64,000 nt of DNA. It comes from Microcoleus sp. FACHB-68 (lineage in GTDB: Bacteria > Cyanobacteriota > Cyanobacteriia > Cyanobacteriales > Oscillatoriaceae). Below the pieces are notes generated by a model. It made no database searches and was not told the origin of the DNA. It saw nothing but the letters and a program-made list of their open reading frames with translations. The stretch spans positions 930,001 to 994,000 of the forward strand of contig NZ_JACJOT010000008.1 of assembly GCF_014695715.1 (NCBI RefSeq), in the 5' to 3' direction. Below are positions 27,908 through 35,911 of this stretch, piece by piece. The first letter of the stretch is position 1; every line of letters starts with the position of its first letter. The position numbers were made by a program, and so were the translations under genes.

Positions 27908-28762
27908 ATGAAAGGATTTGGCTATAGCCGTGAAAAGAGTTTAATTGCCAAGGCGATCAAGACTCACGATGTCGCGGTAGTGGATAAGCAAATTTCTGAA
28001 TTCGAGCAGCGCATTTCCGCAAAACAGATGGCGTCTCTTTTGTTTGAGGTGATAGAAACGCTGCCGGCTGAAGATAAAATTTGGGCATATAGCAATCTAC
28101 TGCCGCAGGAAGCTTTGCAAGAAATGTATCAAGAGGCGGTAACGCTTCTCTATAAACTTTTAATAGAACATGGATTTGAAGCCGGCAGAGATTTCAGCAC
28201 AAGTGAGCAGGGATTAAAAATGAGCCGGCAAGCGAGTGAAACACTCTTAAAAGAATTGCCGGCAGACTTTCAAGCGAATTTTGACGATATGGTGACATCA
28301 GGCGTGATTGTCATTCAAGACGAATCGCCAATTGATGTATTAGAGGCGCAGTTAGGAGTGCCGTTTGTAGAGAATTTGCTGCAACGAATTGAGCGCCGGC
28401 TGCCCGATTTAACCGATAGTGAGGCTTGCACTTATTTATATAATATTTTTGAGGGAGTAGAAGCGCAAACCGGCATCTCAGTGGTGGATTTGGTGTCTTC
28501 TCGTTTGCAAGGAAATAAACGGTTGGGCAAACTGTTTCAAATGATGGAGAAGGGAGAAACTGAGGAAAATATTGATTGGATGTTCGATCTGGTGTGTGCG
28601 GCAGGAGGTGAAGCGCAATTGCAACCCGATCCAGAGGATGCCGGTAATTGGATTCTCAGCCGGCAAGCCATAGAATTATTAGATAAAGTTTATCTAGGTG
28701 AAAGGCCGGTTGCTTCTTTAATTGAAGCAGCAGAATTGATTGAAAAGTTAGAGGAAGGGTAG
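27908..28762 (+). CDS. Conserved protein of unknown function
   Basis: A soluble, mostly helical protein of 284 residues starting MKGFGYSREKSLIAKA. The ATG at 27908 follows AAAGGA by 12 bases. Two halves can be seen: an N-terminal helical part up to about residue 125 (SEQGLKMSRQASETLLKEL) and a C-terminal part with DESPIDVLEAQLGVPFVENLL and EENIDWMFDLVCAAGGEAQL. No catalytic motif, signal peptide or membrane segment is visible. I do not recognise the family. The codon use matches its neighbours. Confidence 0.75.
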   Translation: MKGFGYSREKSLIAKAIKTHDVAVVDKQISEFEQRISAKQMASLLFEVIETLPAEDKIWAYSNLLPQEALQEMYQEAVTLLYKLLIEHGFEAGRDFSTSEQGLKMSRQASETLLKELPADFQANFDDMVTSGVIVIQDESPIDVLEAQLGVPFVENLLQRIERRLPDLTDSEACTYLYNIFEGVEAQTGISVVDLVSSRLQGNKRLGKLFQMMEKGETEENIDWMFDLVCAAGGEAQLQPDPEDAGNWILSRQAIELLDKVYLGERPVASLIEAAELIEKLEEG

Positions 28763-28790
28763 CCACGAGTTAAATTTACTTCTTAGTAAA

Positions 28791-29021
28791 TTAGTAATCA
28801 TCTTCACTGTCAGATAACCATAAATCATGCAGCGAATTTCCGGGCATATAGTCTGGAAGTGCGGCTTTTGCTGCTACTGCTAACTTCTGCTATTTTTCAG
28901 CATTCAGTCTAGCCTTTTCTTCTATTTCTTCGCGCATCATCCGCGAGATAGATTCGATGATTTCTAAGCGCTCGTCTGCACTCATCTGCTTTAGTGCTTC
29001 CAAGATTTCTGTTTTTGTCAT
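28791..29021 (-). pseudogene. Antitoxin-like small gene interrupted by an in-frame TAG
   Basis: On the reverse strand an ATG at 29021 opens a frame of 76 codons with a single in-frame TAG at codon 44 (28890-28892). Both sides read as one protein: MTKTEILEALKQMSADERLE... before, and QKLAVAAKAALPDYMPGN... to a natural end SDSEDDY. The first part resembles short helical antitoxins that accompany PIN-type toxins. No toxin gene follows. Either the gene is decayed or a 43-residue product is still made. Confidence 0.55.
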
Positions 29022-29125
29022 GGGTTAGCCTCGGTGGTTAGGCGCTCACGCTACAGGATTATTTTAAAACAATTAAACCCATCGAGGCCGGTTTATTCTG
29101 TGTGCGCCTAATCTCCTTTGGCTAG

Positions 29126-29181
29126 GAAGTGATCACCGGCAGCACCTTATAAATTAAGGTTTGAGATTGGGCGATCACTTC
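29126..29181. repeat. Nested inverted repeat
   Basis: GAAGTGATC (29126-29134) pairs with GATCACTTC (29173-29181), and inside it ACCTT pairs with AAGGT. It lies just beyond the stop of the small reverse-strand ORF at 29196 and could end its transcript, although no T-tract is present. Confidence 0.4.
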
Positions 29182-29195
29182 TCATCTGTGGATGT

Positions 29196-29417
29196 CTACT
29201 GACTTAAATTCTCTTTTTCTCGCTTTGGTATGGCTTTTACAGGTGTTTTGAGCAAAACCCAATCGAGATACAGCATGAGAATTTGCATTTTCAATAAGTT
29301 GCTTGCACGCTTGATATTGCTATCACTTAGCACCGACTCCCAGAACTTCTTCAGCCGGATTCCAAGAACAATGTCGGTAGACTTCTCTAGAGCCAGAAGA
29401 ACAAGATTTTCAACCAT
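29196..29417 (-). CDS. Possible small helical protein upstream of the NACHT gene
   Basis: A 73-residue open frame with a plausible protein composition (MVENLVLLALEKSTDIVLGI, KFWESVLSDSNIKRASNLL) and AAGG about ten bases before its ATG. It is divergent from the NACHT gene, so both would be transcribed away from the repeat-bearing 29418-29582 interval. A 70-codon frame on the + strand (29230-29442) covers the same DNA but has more Arg/Ser and no good ribosome binding site. I do not recognise either product. Confidence 0.35.
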   Translation of the reverse strand: MVENLVLLALEKSTDIVLGIRLKKFWESVLSDSNIKRASNLLKMQILMLYLDWVLLKTPVKAIPKREKENLSQ

Positions 29418-29477
29418 TTCAATGACCTTAGTTATTTACTAAGGACACTGTCGCAATTTTATTTAAGAGTGATTTAC

Positions 29478-29526
29478 CTGACTTGCTCTGACTTAGCCTG
29501 ACTTGTTCTGACATTCCCTGACTAGC
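29478..29526 (+). promoter_or_regulatory. Five CTGAC direct repeats with exact 10-bp spacing
   Basis: CTGAC begins at 29478, 29488, 29498, 29508 and 29518; three copies extend to CTGACTT. The spacing equals about one helical turn, so all copies face the same side of the DNA. The array ends 57 bases before the NACHT start. The NACHT protein starts with a helix-turn-helix, so an operator for autoregulation is an attractive inference. Confidence 0.6.
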
Positions 29527-29582
29527 TAAATTTTTTGGGAAAACTTTGGCTAGACTGGTTTAAGAGATTTAGGAAATAGTAA

Positions 29583-31919
29583 ATGTCGCTACCAGAAGAC
29601 TTTCTGACTCAACTAGAACAGTATGGGGAGTTATCGCAGGGGGAAAGGGAGGTCTTCGTGGCGATATTTAGTCATGGCAAGAGTCGAGTGGAAGTTACAC
29701 AGGCTTTACATATCTCAGATAGTAATTTGAGTACCCGGCTATCAGGCATTTACAAAAAATTCAAGATTAGTGGCAATGGCCCAGTTAAGGAAAACCGATT
29801 ACGGGAATATCTGAGCAAACGATACTCACTGTTGAAAGCGTCTGCTTCCTCAACTCCTCATGATTCAGACTCTAACATTAATGCGTTAGTCCAAGAAGTG
29901 CGAGAGAAGGTGAAACCCGGCATTCAAGAACGTTGCAGTACAATGCGCGTGCTGGATATGACTCAGCCTATAGGGTTGAATGATATCTACACCAATGTCA
30001 ATATTCTGGAGAAAATTACAAGAAATCGGCGTATAGAAGTTTCTGAACTATTGAAAGTGTGCAACTCAGATGATTTTGAGCGCTTTGGACTTAGTGAAAT
30101 CGCTGAAGAACGAGTGCCGGGACTGGAAGCCGTCAAGAAATATACCAAGCTGATGATCTTGGGGAAGCCGGGAGCGGGAAAAACCACGTTTATGAAATAT
30201 GTAGCGATGCAGTGTATTGCGGGAAATTTTCAAGCTGATCGCGTGCCAATTTTTGTCACTCTCAAAGACTTTGCAGATTCTACAAATAAATCCGGATTAC
30301 TGGAATACATCTGTCAGCAACTTTCTAACGGCGCAGAAACACAAAATTCTGCGTCTATGCAAAAGGTGATCGCCCACGGCAGAGCATTGATTTTACTCGA
30401 TGGCTTGGATGAAGTTAGAGAAGACGAGAGCAACTGTGTTTTAAAGGAAATTCGTAATTTATCTGATAAGAATAGTGATAATCACTTTGTAATGACTTGT
30501 CGCATTGCAGCGCAGGAATATATCTTCAATAAATTTACAGATGTAGAAGTCGCTGATTTTGATAATGAGCAAATGGCCACGTTTGCGAATAAATGGTTTA
30601 AGGGTAAAGTCGTAAAAGCGGAAACTTTTCTTAAACGTATTCAAGATAATCAACGAATCAGAGAGCTGGCCACAAATCCGCTGTTGCTGACGCTCTTATG
30701 TTTGGTCTTTGAAGAATCCGGAGATTTTCCGGCAAATCGTTCTGAACTGTACAAAGAAGGACTGGATGCCCTGCTGAAAAAATGGGATGCCAAGCGCGGA
30801 ATTGAGCGCTATCAGATTTACAAAAAGCTATCCGTTCAACGCAAGGAAGATTTACTTAGCAAAATAGCCCTAACTACATTTGAGAAGGGAGACTATTTCT
30901 TCAAGCAAAAAGCAGCAGAACTCTACATTAAAGATTACATCCGTAATTTACCTGATGCTAATACTGAACTGGAAGTATTGCAATTGGATAGTGAGAAAGT
31001 CTTGCAATCAATAGAAGCTCAACACGGGTTATTAGTAGAAAGGGCTAAGGGAATTTACTCTTTTTCCCATTTGACATTTCATGAGTATTTCACGGCTAGA
31101 GAGATTATTGTCGGCAATCAATCATCAGAGGAAGCATTGCAAAATCTGGTCAACCACATCACTGAAAGGCGTTGGCGAGAAGTCTTTTTACTCGCTGTTG
31201 GGATGTCGCCAAGTGCAGATCGGCTGTTGTTGCTCATGAAAAAGCAGGTCGATTTGCTTCTAGAAGATGATCAGAAGTTGCAGGAGTTCTTGATATGGCT
31301 CAGGGAGAAATCTGATTCACTTGACGTTCCATATAAATCAGCAGCAGTTCGGGCTTTTTACTTCAAGCTCGACCGCGACCTTGACCGCGACCTTGCCCGC
31401 GACCTCGACCGCGGCCTCGTCCGCGACCTCGACCGCGCCCTCGCCCGCGCCCTCGACCTCGACCTCGTCCGCGTCTTCGCCCTCGACCTCGTCCTCGACC
31501 ACGCCCTCGACCTCGACCGCGCCCGCGACCTCGCCCTCGACCACGTCCTCGCCCCCCTTTTTGCCTACGCCCGCGACCGCGCCCGCGACCGCGACCTTAA
31601 GGAAGCACTGCAAGAACTTAAGGAACAATTACCTGTTCTAAATGATGAAGAAAAAATATTTAAACAATGGTGGAAAGATAATGGTTGGGCTTGGATTGAG
31701 CAATTAAGAGTCGTAACCATTAAATATTGCAATATTGGGCACGATTGGCAGTTCAGTAAACAGCAAAAGGAACTGCTTCAGCGGTATTACGATGCGAACT
31801 TGTTGCTAATCAATTGCTTGAATAGCGATTGTTATGTGTCCCGTGAGGTGCGGCAGGAAATAGAGGATACCTTGTTGTTACCCATTGCAGAGATTGAAAA
31901 ACACCGGCACCCCGCATAA
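29583..31919 (+). CDS. HTH-NACHT NTPase with Asp/Leu/Arg repeat tail (STAND-type, NLR-like)
   Basis: A 778-residue protein. The N-terminal ~80 residues form a helix-turn-helix like those of LuxR/sigma-4 or cyanobacterial STAND proteins (LSQGEREVFVAIFSHG, VEVTQALHISDSNLSTRLSGIYKKF). The NACHT NTPase follows: P-loop GKPGAGKTT with Lys200, Walker B LILLDGLDEV at about 267-276, and a helical NACHT-associated region to about 590. Residues ~595-675 are a low-complexity run of DLDRDL/ARDLD-like units from CTCGACCGCGAC-type DNA repeats. A ~100-residue unique C-terminus ends the protein. Bacterial NACHT proteins include anti-phage sensors; that role here is inferred. AGGAAA precedes the ATG. There is no obvious separate effector domain. 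Confidence 0.85.
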   Translation: MSLPEDFLTQLEQYGELSQGEREVFVAIFSHGKSRVEVTQALHISDSNLSTRLSGIYKKFKISGNGPVKENRLREYLSKRYSLLKASASSTPHDSDSNINALVQEVREKVKPGIQERCSTMRVLDMTQPIGLNDIYTNVNILEKITRNRRIEVSELLKVCNSDDFERFGLSEIAEERVPGLEAVKKYTKLMILGKPGAGKTTFMKYVAMQCIAGNFQADRVPIFVTLKDFADSTNKSGLLEYICQQLSNGAETQNSASMQKVIAHGRALILLDGLDEVREDESNCVLKEIRNLSDKNSDNHFVMTCRIAAQEYIFNKFTDVEVADFDNEQMATFANKWFKGKVVKAETFLKRIQDNQRIRELATNPLLLTLLCLVFEESGDFPANRSELYKEGLDALLKKWDAKRGIERYQIYKKLSVQRKEDLLSKIALTTFEKGDYFFKQKAAELYIKDYIRNLPDANTELEVLQLDSEKVLQSIEAQHGLLVERAKGIYSFSHLTFHEYFTAREIIVGNQSSEEALQNLVNHITERRWREVFLLAVGMSPSADRLLLLMKKQVDLLLEDDQKLQEFLIWLREKSDSLDVPYKSAAVRAFYFKLDRDLDRDLARDLDRGLVRDLDRALARALDLDLVRVFALDLVLDHALDLDRARDLALDHVLAPLFAYARDRARDRDLKEALQELKEQLPVLNDEEKIFKQWWKDNGWAWIEQLRVVTIKYCNIGHDWQFSKQQKELLQRYYDANLLLINCLNSDCYVSREVRQEIEDTLLLPIAEIEKHRHPA
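31366..31605 (+). repeat. GC-rich 6/12-bp tandem repeats inside the NACHT gene
   Basis: About 240 bases of degenerate CTCGAC/CGCGAC/GCCCTC units, all in phase with the codon frame. The other frames across this stretch are also open, giving artefact ORFs rich in Ser/Thr/Pro (+ strand) or Val/Glu/Gly (- strand). Base composition is far more GC-rich than the surrounding gene. Confidence 0.85.
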
Positions 31920-32101
31920 CTCTGCAAAATGGGGGGTCAGACCCCTCTAGGTGACAAATCACCGGCACGCTATGCTGCAAACAAAGAATTTCTGTCAACT
32001 GTAAAACTACTGAAAGCGCGGGGCTGTGCGGCTGGCACCCCGCTCGTTCGCCTAAGAAGGCATTGGCGCAGCTGTTGTCTATGTGAGAATCGAGGGAGAA
32101 T

Positions 32102-32701
32102 ATGTATAGACCCTATCCGCATCTGAGAGATAACGGCAAACAAGCTGTTGCCAATGAGCCATCTATGAGAAAAGTTTTATTCATCCTCGGCGAGTTAAAC
32201 GATCGGGATCTCGATTGGATGCTGACAATCGGCAGCCGGCAAGAAATCGCTGCCGGCACCGTACTCATCGAAGAAGGAAAACCCACTGACGCACTCTACA
32301 TCGTACTTGAGGGCACCTTAACCGTTTCGATGGCGGCTTTAGGCAACAGAGAAATCAGCACAATCGGTTGCGGCGAAGTCTTGGGAGAAATGTCTTTCGT
32401 AGATGATCGCCCGCCGGCAGCCACCGTCAAAGCGATTGAAGACTCCGTTGTTTTGTCGATTCCGCGACAGCCCTTAACTGAAAAATTACAGCTAGACGTG
32501 CTTTTCGCTTTACGTTTTTATCGAGCCATCACCAAATTTCTTTCCACCCGACTGCGCGGTGCCGTTAACTGGTTCAGTGATGATAAAGACTTACGCATGA
32601 GTCACCAGCAAGACGACGACTTAGCAGCACTGCCGCCTCATGACATGGCACTGGCGACAGCCAGATTCGATCAACTCCTTGAACGTCTCAAAAATTCCTA
32701 A
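32102..32701 (+). CDS. Cyclic-nucleotide-binding domain protein
   Basis: A 199-residue protein made of one CRP/cAMP-binding-type beta-roll (residues ~30-150). It includes GTVLIEEGKPTDALYIVLEGTL and a phosphate-binding cassette region GEVLGEMSFVDDRPPAATV. No helix-turn-helix follows; the last 40 residues are a charged helix. It therefore looks like a ligand-binding or regulatory subunit rather than a transcription factor. GAGGGAGAA lies five bases before the ATG at 32102; another ATG at 32165 is possible. An imperfect hairpin at 32752-32773 follows, then 290 bases with no gene. Confidence 0.85.
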   Translation: MYRPYPHLRDNGKQAVANEPSMRKVLFILGELNDRDLDWMLTIGSRQEIAAGTVLIEEGKPTDALYIVLEGTLTVSMAALGNREISTIGCGEVLGEMSFVDDRPPAATVKAIEDSVVLSIPRQPLTEKLQLDVLFALRFYRAITKFLSTRLRGAVNWFSDDKDLRMSHQQDDDLAALPPHDMALATARFDQLLERLKNS

Positions 32702-33063
32702 CAGCTTCTAACCATTCAGGTGTGGCATTTATTCATGCTCACCCACATATCGGCCTTTTTTCAATAAAAAGCCTGGGTTAACCGTTGCCAAAGCTGATGA
32801 CAACTGCCGGCAGCCGAGCGTTTTTGACTTAAACATTCGTTTCAATTTCAGAAACCAAAGTAAAAAAACGCACCTAAGCTATTAGAAAAATTATCGAGTT
32901 TTTCAAGAAATCTAAGCATTAATTCTCAATTAAATAGCCTTAATAACGATTAAATTTAAAATAGGAAAAGCTCAGGAACACTTCAGCAAACTTCTGGTCT
33001 ACCTAAATACGAGCAACGCATAACTTGCTTTACCAATACAGGCGTCTCCTGAGGGAGCTATCT
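32702..33063. other. Gene-free stretch
   Basis: No coding signal. An imperfect inverted repeat GGCCTTTTTT / AAAAAGCC at 32752-32772 could end the preceding transcript. The AT-rich 32870-32960 section probably holds the promoter of the next gene. Confidence 0.4.
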
Positions 33064-33789
33064 ATGTTTAAAACTAAAAAATGGCAATCTAAAACCGCTG
33101 CGCTAATGGCATTGGCAATGAGCCTTGCTGCCGGCGCACCGCTTGTGCAAATAGAGCCGGCTAATGCACAGTGGAACGCGCCGCCAACACGCCCGAAAAA
33201 CGGACAACAGAACACGCCCCGATCACGCCCGAATAACGGACGGTGGAATGCGCCCCCATCAAGTGCTAATGCCAGCCTTCCATACGGCACAGAGATTCGA
33301 GTTAGGTATGACGATGCCGAGAAAATCCTTGTTTTGCCCGATGAAACCGCACCTCTAACCCTAAGAGTTGCCCAAAACATCAAATCATCAACCGGCACCA
33401 TTTTAATTCCTGCCGGCAGTCAAATTATTGGGGAACTGCGACCGGCAAACGGCGGATCTCAATTTGTCGCCAAAGAACTGCTAATGGGGCGTAATAGCCG
33501 GCCCATCCCCCTGAATGCCCGTTCTGAGGTCGTTACAAAAACCGAAAAGATCGATAAAGGTGCCAGTACCGGCAACATATTAAAAGGTGCAGCCATCGGT
33601 GCAGCCGCAGCAACCGCCATCTCAGCAATCACCGGAGATCGTGCCATTGCCACAGAAGAAGTCCTCGGCGGTGCTGGTGTCGGTGCCCTCGGTGGACTGC
33701 TGCTAGGGCGCAAAAAAGATACCGTCGTGGTGATCAATCCCAATACCGATCTGGATCTGACCTTACGTTCTGAGTTAGCGCTGCGCTAA
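33064..33789 (+). CDS. Exported protein with TrbI/VirB10-like C-terminal domain (no SLH)
   Basis: This 241-residue protein begins MFKTKKWQSK and has a signal peptide (cleavage near EPANAQ). GGGAG precedes the ATG at 33064; an earlier in-frame start at 33025 is less likely. A short Asn/Pro/Arg-rich repeat (NAPPTRPKNG, RPNNGRWNAPPS) links to a ~165-residue domain with GTEIRVRYDDAEKIL, ILIPAGSQIIGEL, a glycine/alanine-rich hydrophobic segment and the ending DLDLTLRSEL. The same domain forms the C-terminus of the SLH protein at 34478, so the two are paralogues. The pattern (IPAGSxIxGE) resembles TrbI/VirB10 outer-envelope domains. Its function is unknown. Confidence 0.8.
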   Translation: MFKTKKWQSKTAALMALAMSLAAGAPLVQIEPANAQWNAPPTRPKNGQQNTPRSRPNNGRWNAPPSSANASLPYGTEIRVRYDDAEKILVLPDETAPLTLRVAQNIKSSTGTILIPAGSQIIGELRPANGGSQFVAKELLMGRNSRPIPLNARSEVVTKTEKIDKGASTGNILKGAAIGAAAATAISAITGDRAIATEEVLGGAGVGALGGLLLGRKKDTVVVINPNTDLDLTLRSELALR

Positions 33790-33891
33790 CCTACGGCAAA
33801 ACAAAGCCGGCTACCCTCAGCATCGGGTGCGTCAGCGCTGAAATATAGCAGTGCTCACTTATATGAGGCTCAGCAGATCACCCCTTTTGGA

Positions 33892-33948
33892 GGGGGTTTG
33901 GGGGACGCAACCGTCCACCAATGGGGGGTTTGGGGGGAACCCCCCCAA
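33892..33948. repeat. G-run cluster (possible G-quadruplex / dispersed repeat)
   Basis: Four runs of five or six G (33892-33896, 33900-33904, 33923-33928, 33932-33937) are followed by a run of C, so both a quadruplex and a GGGGGG/CCCCCC hairpin are possible. It looks like a dispersed cyanobacterial intergenic repeat. It lies in the 688-base gene-free region 33790-34477. Confidence 0.6.
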
Positions 33949-34027
33949 TGCCTTTCTGACTTTTCCCAGTTTTTCATCCAATGGAGAACCGCTATAGATA
34001 CGGTTGTTCATCATCACACCAACCCAG

Positions 34028-34058
34028 GAGCACCTCTAGTAGGTGCTCTCAAGTTTTT
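34028..34058 (+). terminator. Hairpin with T-tract
   Basis: An 8-bp perfect stem, GAGCACCT / AGGTGCTC with a CTAGT loop (34028-34048), followed by TCAAGTTTTT. It lies 240 bases after the exported-protein gene and could terminate its transcript. Confidence 0.5.
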
Positions 34059-34477
34059 CGGTAAGCTTATCGGAATTGGGGTAGCAATTCTTACCAAAAC
34101 CTGACTGATCACCCCCGTACCTAGCCGTAGGTATTGGTTATGAGGGATGCGATTGATAATTATTCAATTTAAATAAAATCTTATCAACCCAATTCCCACA
34201 TTTTCTTACATCACTGCTAAGCATGGGCCGGCTATCGGTGAACTAGCAACTGAGTGCAACAAATTTGACAGCAATGCGTCTGGAACAGTTAGGAAAGTTA
34301 AAGAAAAACCACGCAAAATTACGAAAATGCCCCGTTGTTTTGCTAAATTAACTTGATTTATCTGCCAAACTCAGCCTAGGAACAAGTGTTGCATCCTAAT
34401 GTCTATTTAATTAGCTAGGCAAGAACACAGCAGGCCGTGCCTCTACTCACTCTCATGTATTCTGGAGAACATTGATT

Positions 34478-35737
34478 ATGACCATGAATCGTTTGCAATC
34501 AGGAACCGCCGCCTTAATCGCTTTTGGTATGATTGCAGGTGCTGCCGCACCCATCGTGGTTACGGCCCCAGCATTTGCTCAAACCAGCTTTTCTGATGTC
34601 ACTACCAACTACTGGGCTAGAGATTTTATACAAGCGCTAGCCTCGCGAGATATTATTAAAGGCTTTCCTGATGGCAGCTTCCGACCGAATGAGCCGGTGA
34701 CGCGGGCACAGTTTGCCGCAATGGTTCGTAAAGCATTTAATAAAGCCGATGTTCGCACCGGCATCAACTTTGTCGATGTCTCGTCCAACTACTGGGCTTA
34801 CACTGCGATTCAAGATACCTATGAGATGGGATTTCTCACCGGCTATCCTGGCAATGTTTTCAACCCAGAACAAAATATTCCTCGCGCACAAGCCTTGGTG
34901 TCGCTGGCAAACGGGCTAAACTACACCAGCACAACTGCTGCCGGCACCGTCTTGCAAGGTTACACTGACGCCACGGCTATCCCAGACTACGCCCGTGGCA
35001 GTGTTGCCGCAGCCACAGAAAAACGCATTGTCGTCAACTATCCCGATGTTAAATACTTAAATCCCAACCAAGTCGCCACACGCGCTGAAGTGGCAGCCTT
35101 CATCTACCAAGCCTTAGTGAGTGCCGGTCAAGCAACCGCCCTCACCTCACCTTACATCGTGGCTGGGGCAACAACCCCAACCCCACCCGCAGATGATCGC
35201 ATCATTGTTAAGACAGGGACGACTATCCCCGTCAACTACTCAAAAGCCGAGAAAATTCTCCTCGCGACTAACGAACCCAAACCCGTACCTGTAACCTTGA
35301 CAGTGGCTCAAAATGTCTCGGTTCAAAACACAGTAGTGATTCCTACGGGAAGCCAGATCGTCGGTGAAATGCAATTAGTTCAAGGCGGCGCTCAGTTTGT
35401 CGCCAAAGAACTCGTGCTGCCGAATGGCACACGCAGCGCGATCAGTGCTAATTCTGCTGTCGTTACCAAAACCGAAGAAATTACCAAGGGCATTAATATC
35501 GCCAAGGTGCTGAGGAATGCAGCCTTGGGTGCTGCAGCAGCAGCGGCAATCTCGGCGGTAACCGGCGATAAAGCCATCGCCACTGAAGAAGTGTTGTTAG
35601 GTGCCGGTTTGAGCAGCGTGCTCACCCTAATTGGCGTCTTCCAAGGTCGCAACAAAGTCGATCTGATTTCAGTTGACCCCAACAAGGATCTAAATCTCAC
35701 CTTACGCTCAGATTTAGTCTTCCGTCGCGCTTCTTAA
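34478..35737 (+). CDS. SLH-domain exported protein with TrbI/VirB10-like C-terminus
   Basis: A 419-residue protein with a signal peptide (cleavage after APAFA) and three SLH repeats (FSDVTTNYWA...GFPDGSFRP; FVDVSSNYWA...GYPGNVFNP; YTDATAIPDYA...LNPNQVATRAEVAAF). After a short Pro/Thr linker comes the same C-terminal domain as in the 33064 protein (GTTIPVNYSKAEKIL, VIPTGSQIVGEM, ITKGINIAKVLRN, DLNLTLRSDL). The SLH part should bind the cell wall and display the C-terminal domain in the periplasm or outer envelope. The ATG at 34478 has GGAGA ten bases upstream. A strong terminator follows. Confidence 0.87.
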   Translation: MTMNRLQSGTAALIAFGMIAGAAAPIVVTAPAFAQTSFSDVTTNYWARDFIQALASRDIIKGFPDGSFRPNEPVTRAQFAAMVRKAFNKADVRTGINFVDVSSNYWAYTAIQDTYEMGFLTGYPGNVFNPEQNIPRAQALVSLANGLNYTSTTAAGTVLQGYTDATAIPDYARGSVAAATEKRIVVNYPDVKYLNPNQVATRAEVAAFIYQALVSAGQATALTSPYIVAGATTPTPPADDRIIVKTGTTIPVNYSKAEKILLATNEPKPVPVTLTVAQNVSVQNTVVIPTGSQIVGEMQLVQGGAQFVAKELVLPNGTRSAISANSAVVTKTEEITKGINIAKVLRNAALGAAAAAAISAVTGDKAIATEEVLLGAGLSSVLTLIGVFQGRNKVDLISVDPNKDLNLTLRSDLVFRRAS

Positions 35738-35758
35738 CTTCTCTAAAGTCATTTAATT

Positions 35759-35800
35759 AAGCGTTCGCAATCTTAACGGGTTGCGAACGCTTTTATTTTT
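35759..35800 (+). terminator. Rho-independent terminator of the SLH gene
   Basis: A perfect 12-bp stem (AAGCGTTCGCAA 35759-35770, TTGCGAACGCTT 35781-35792) with a 10-nt loop, followed by TTATTTTT. It starts 22 bases after the stop. Confidence 0.9.
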
Positions 35801-35911
35801 AGATAAAGTTCGCATTTATATATTTCAATTTTGCCTATTTTTTACAAAAATAAAAAATAAACTACACACAACAGATTAAACTCTTTTTTCTCCTACTCTC
35901 CCACTCAGGAC

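Noticed and set aside
31321-31641. Ser/Thr/Pro-rich forward frame and Val/Glu/Gly-rich reverse frame
   Set aside because: Products of the tandem repeat in the NACHT gene; no start signals.
33898-34104. 68-codon forward frame
   Set aside because: Begins in the G-run repeat and crosses a terminator hairpin.
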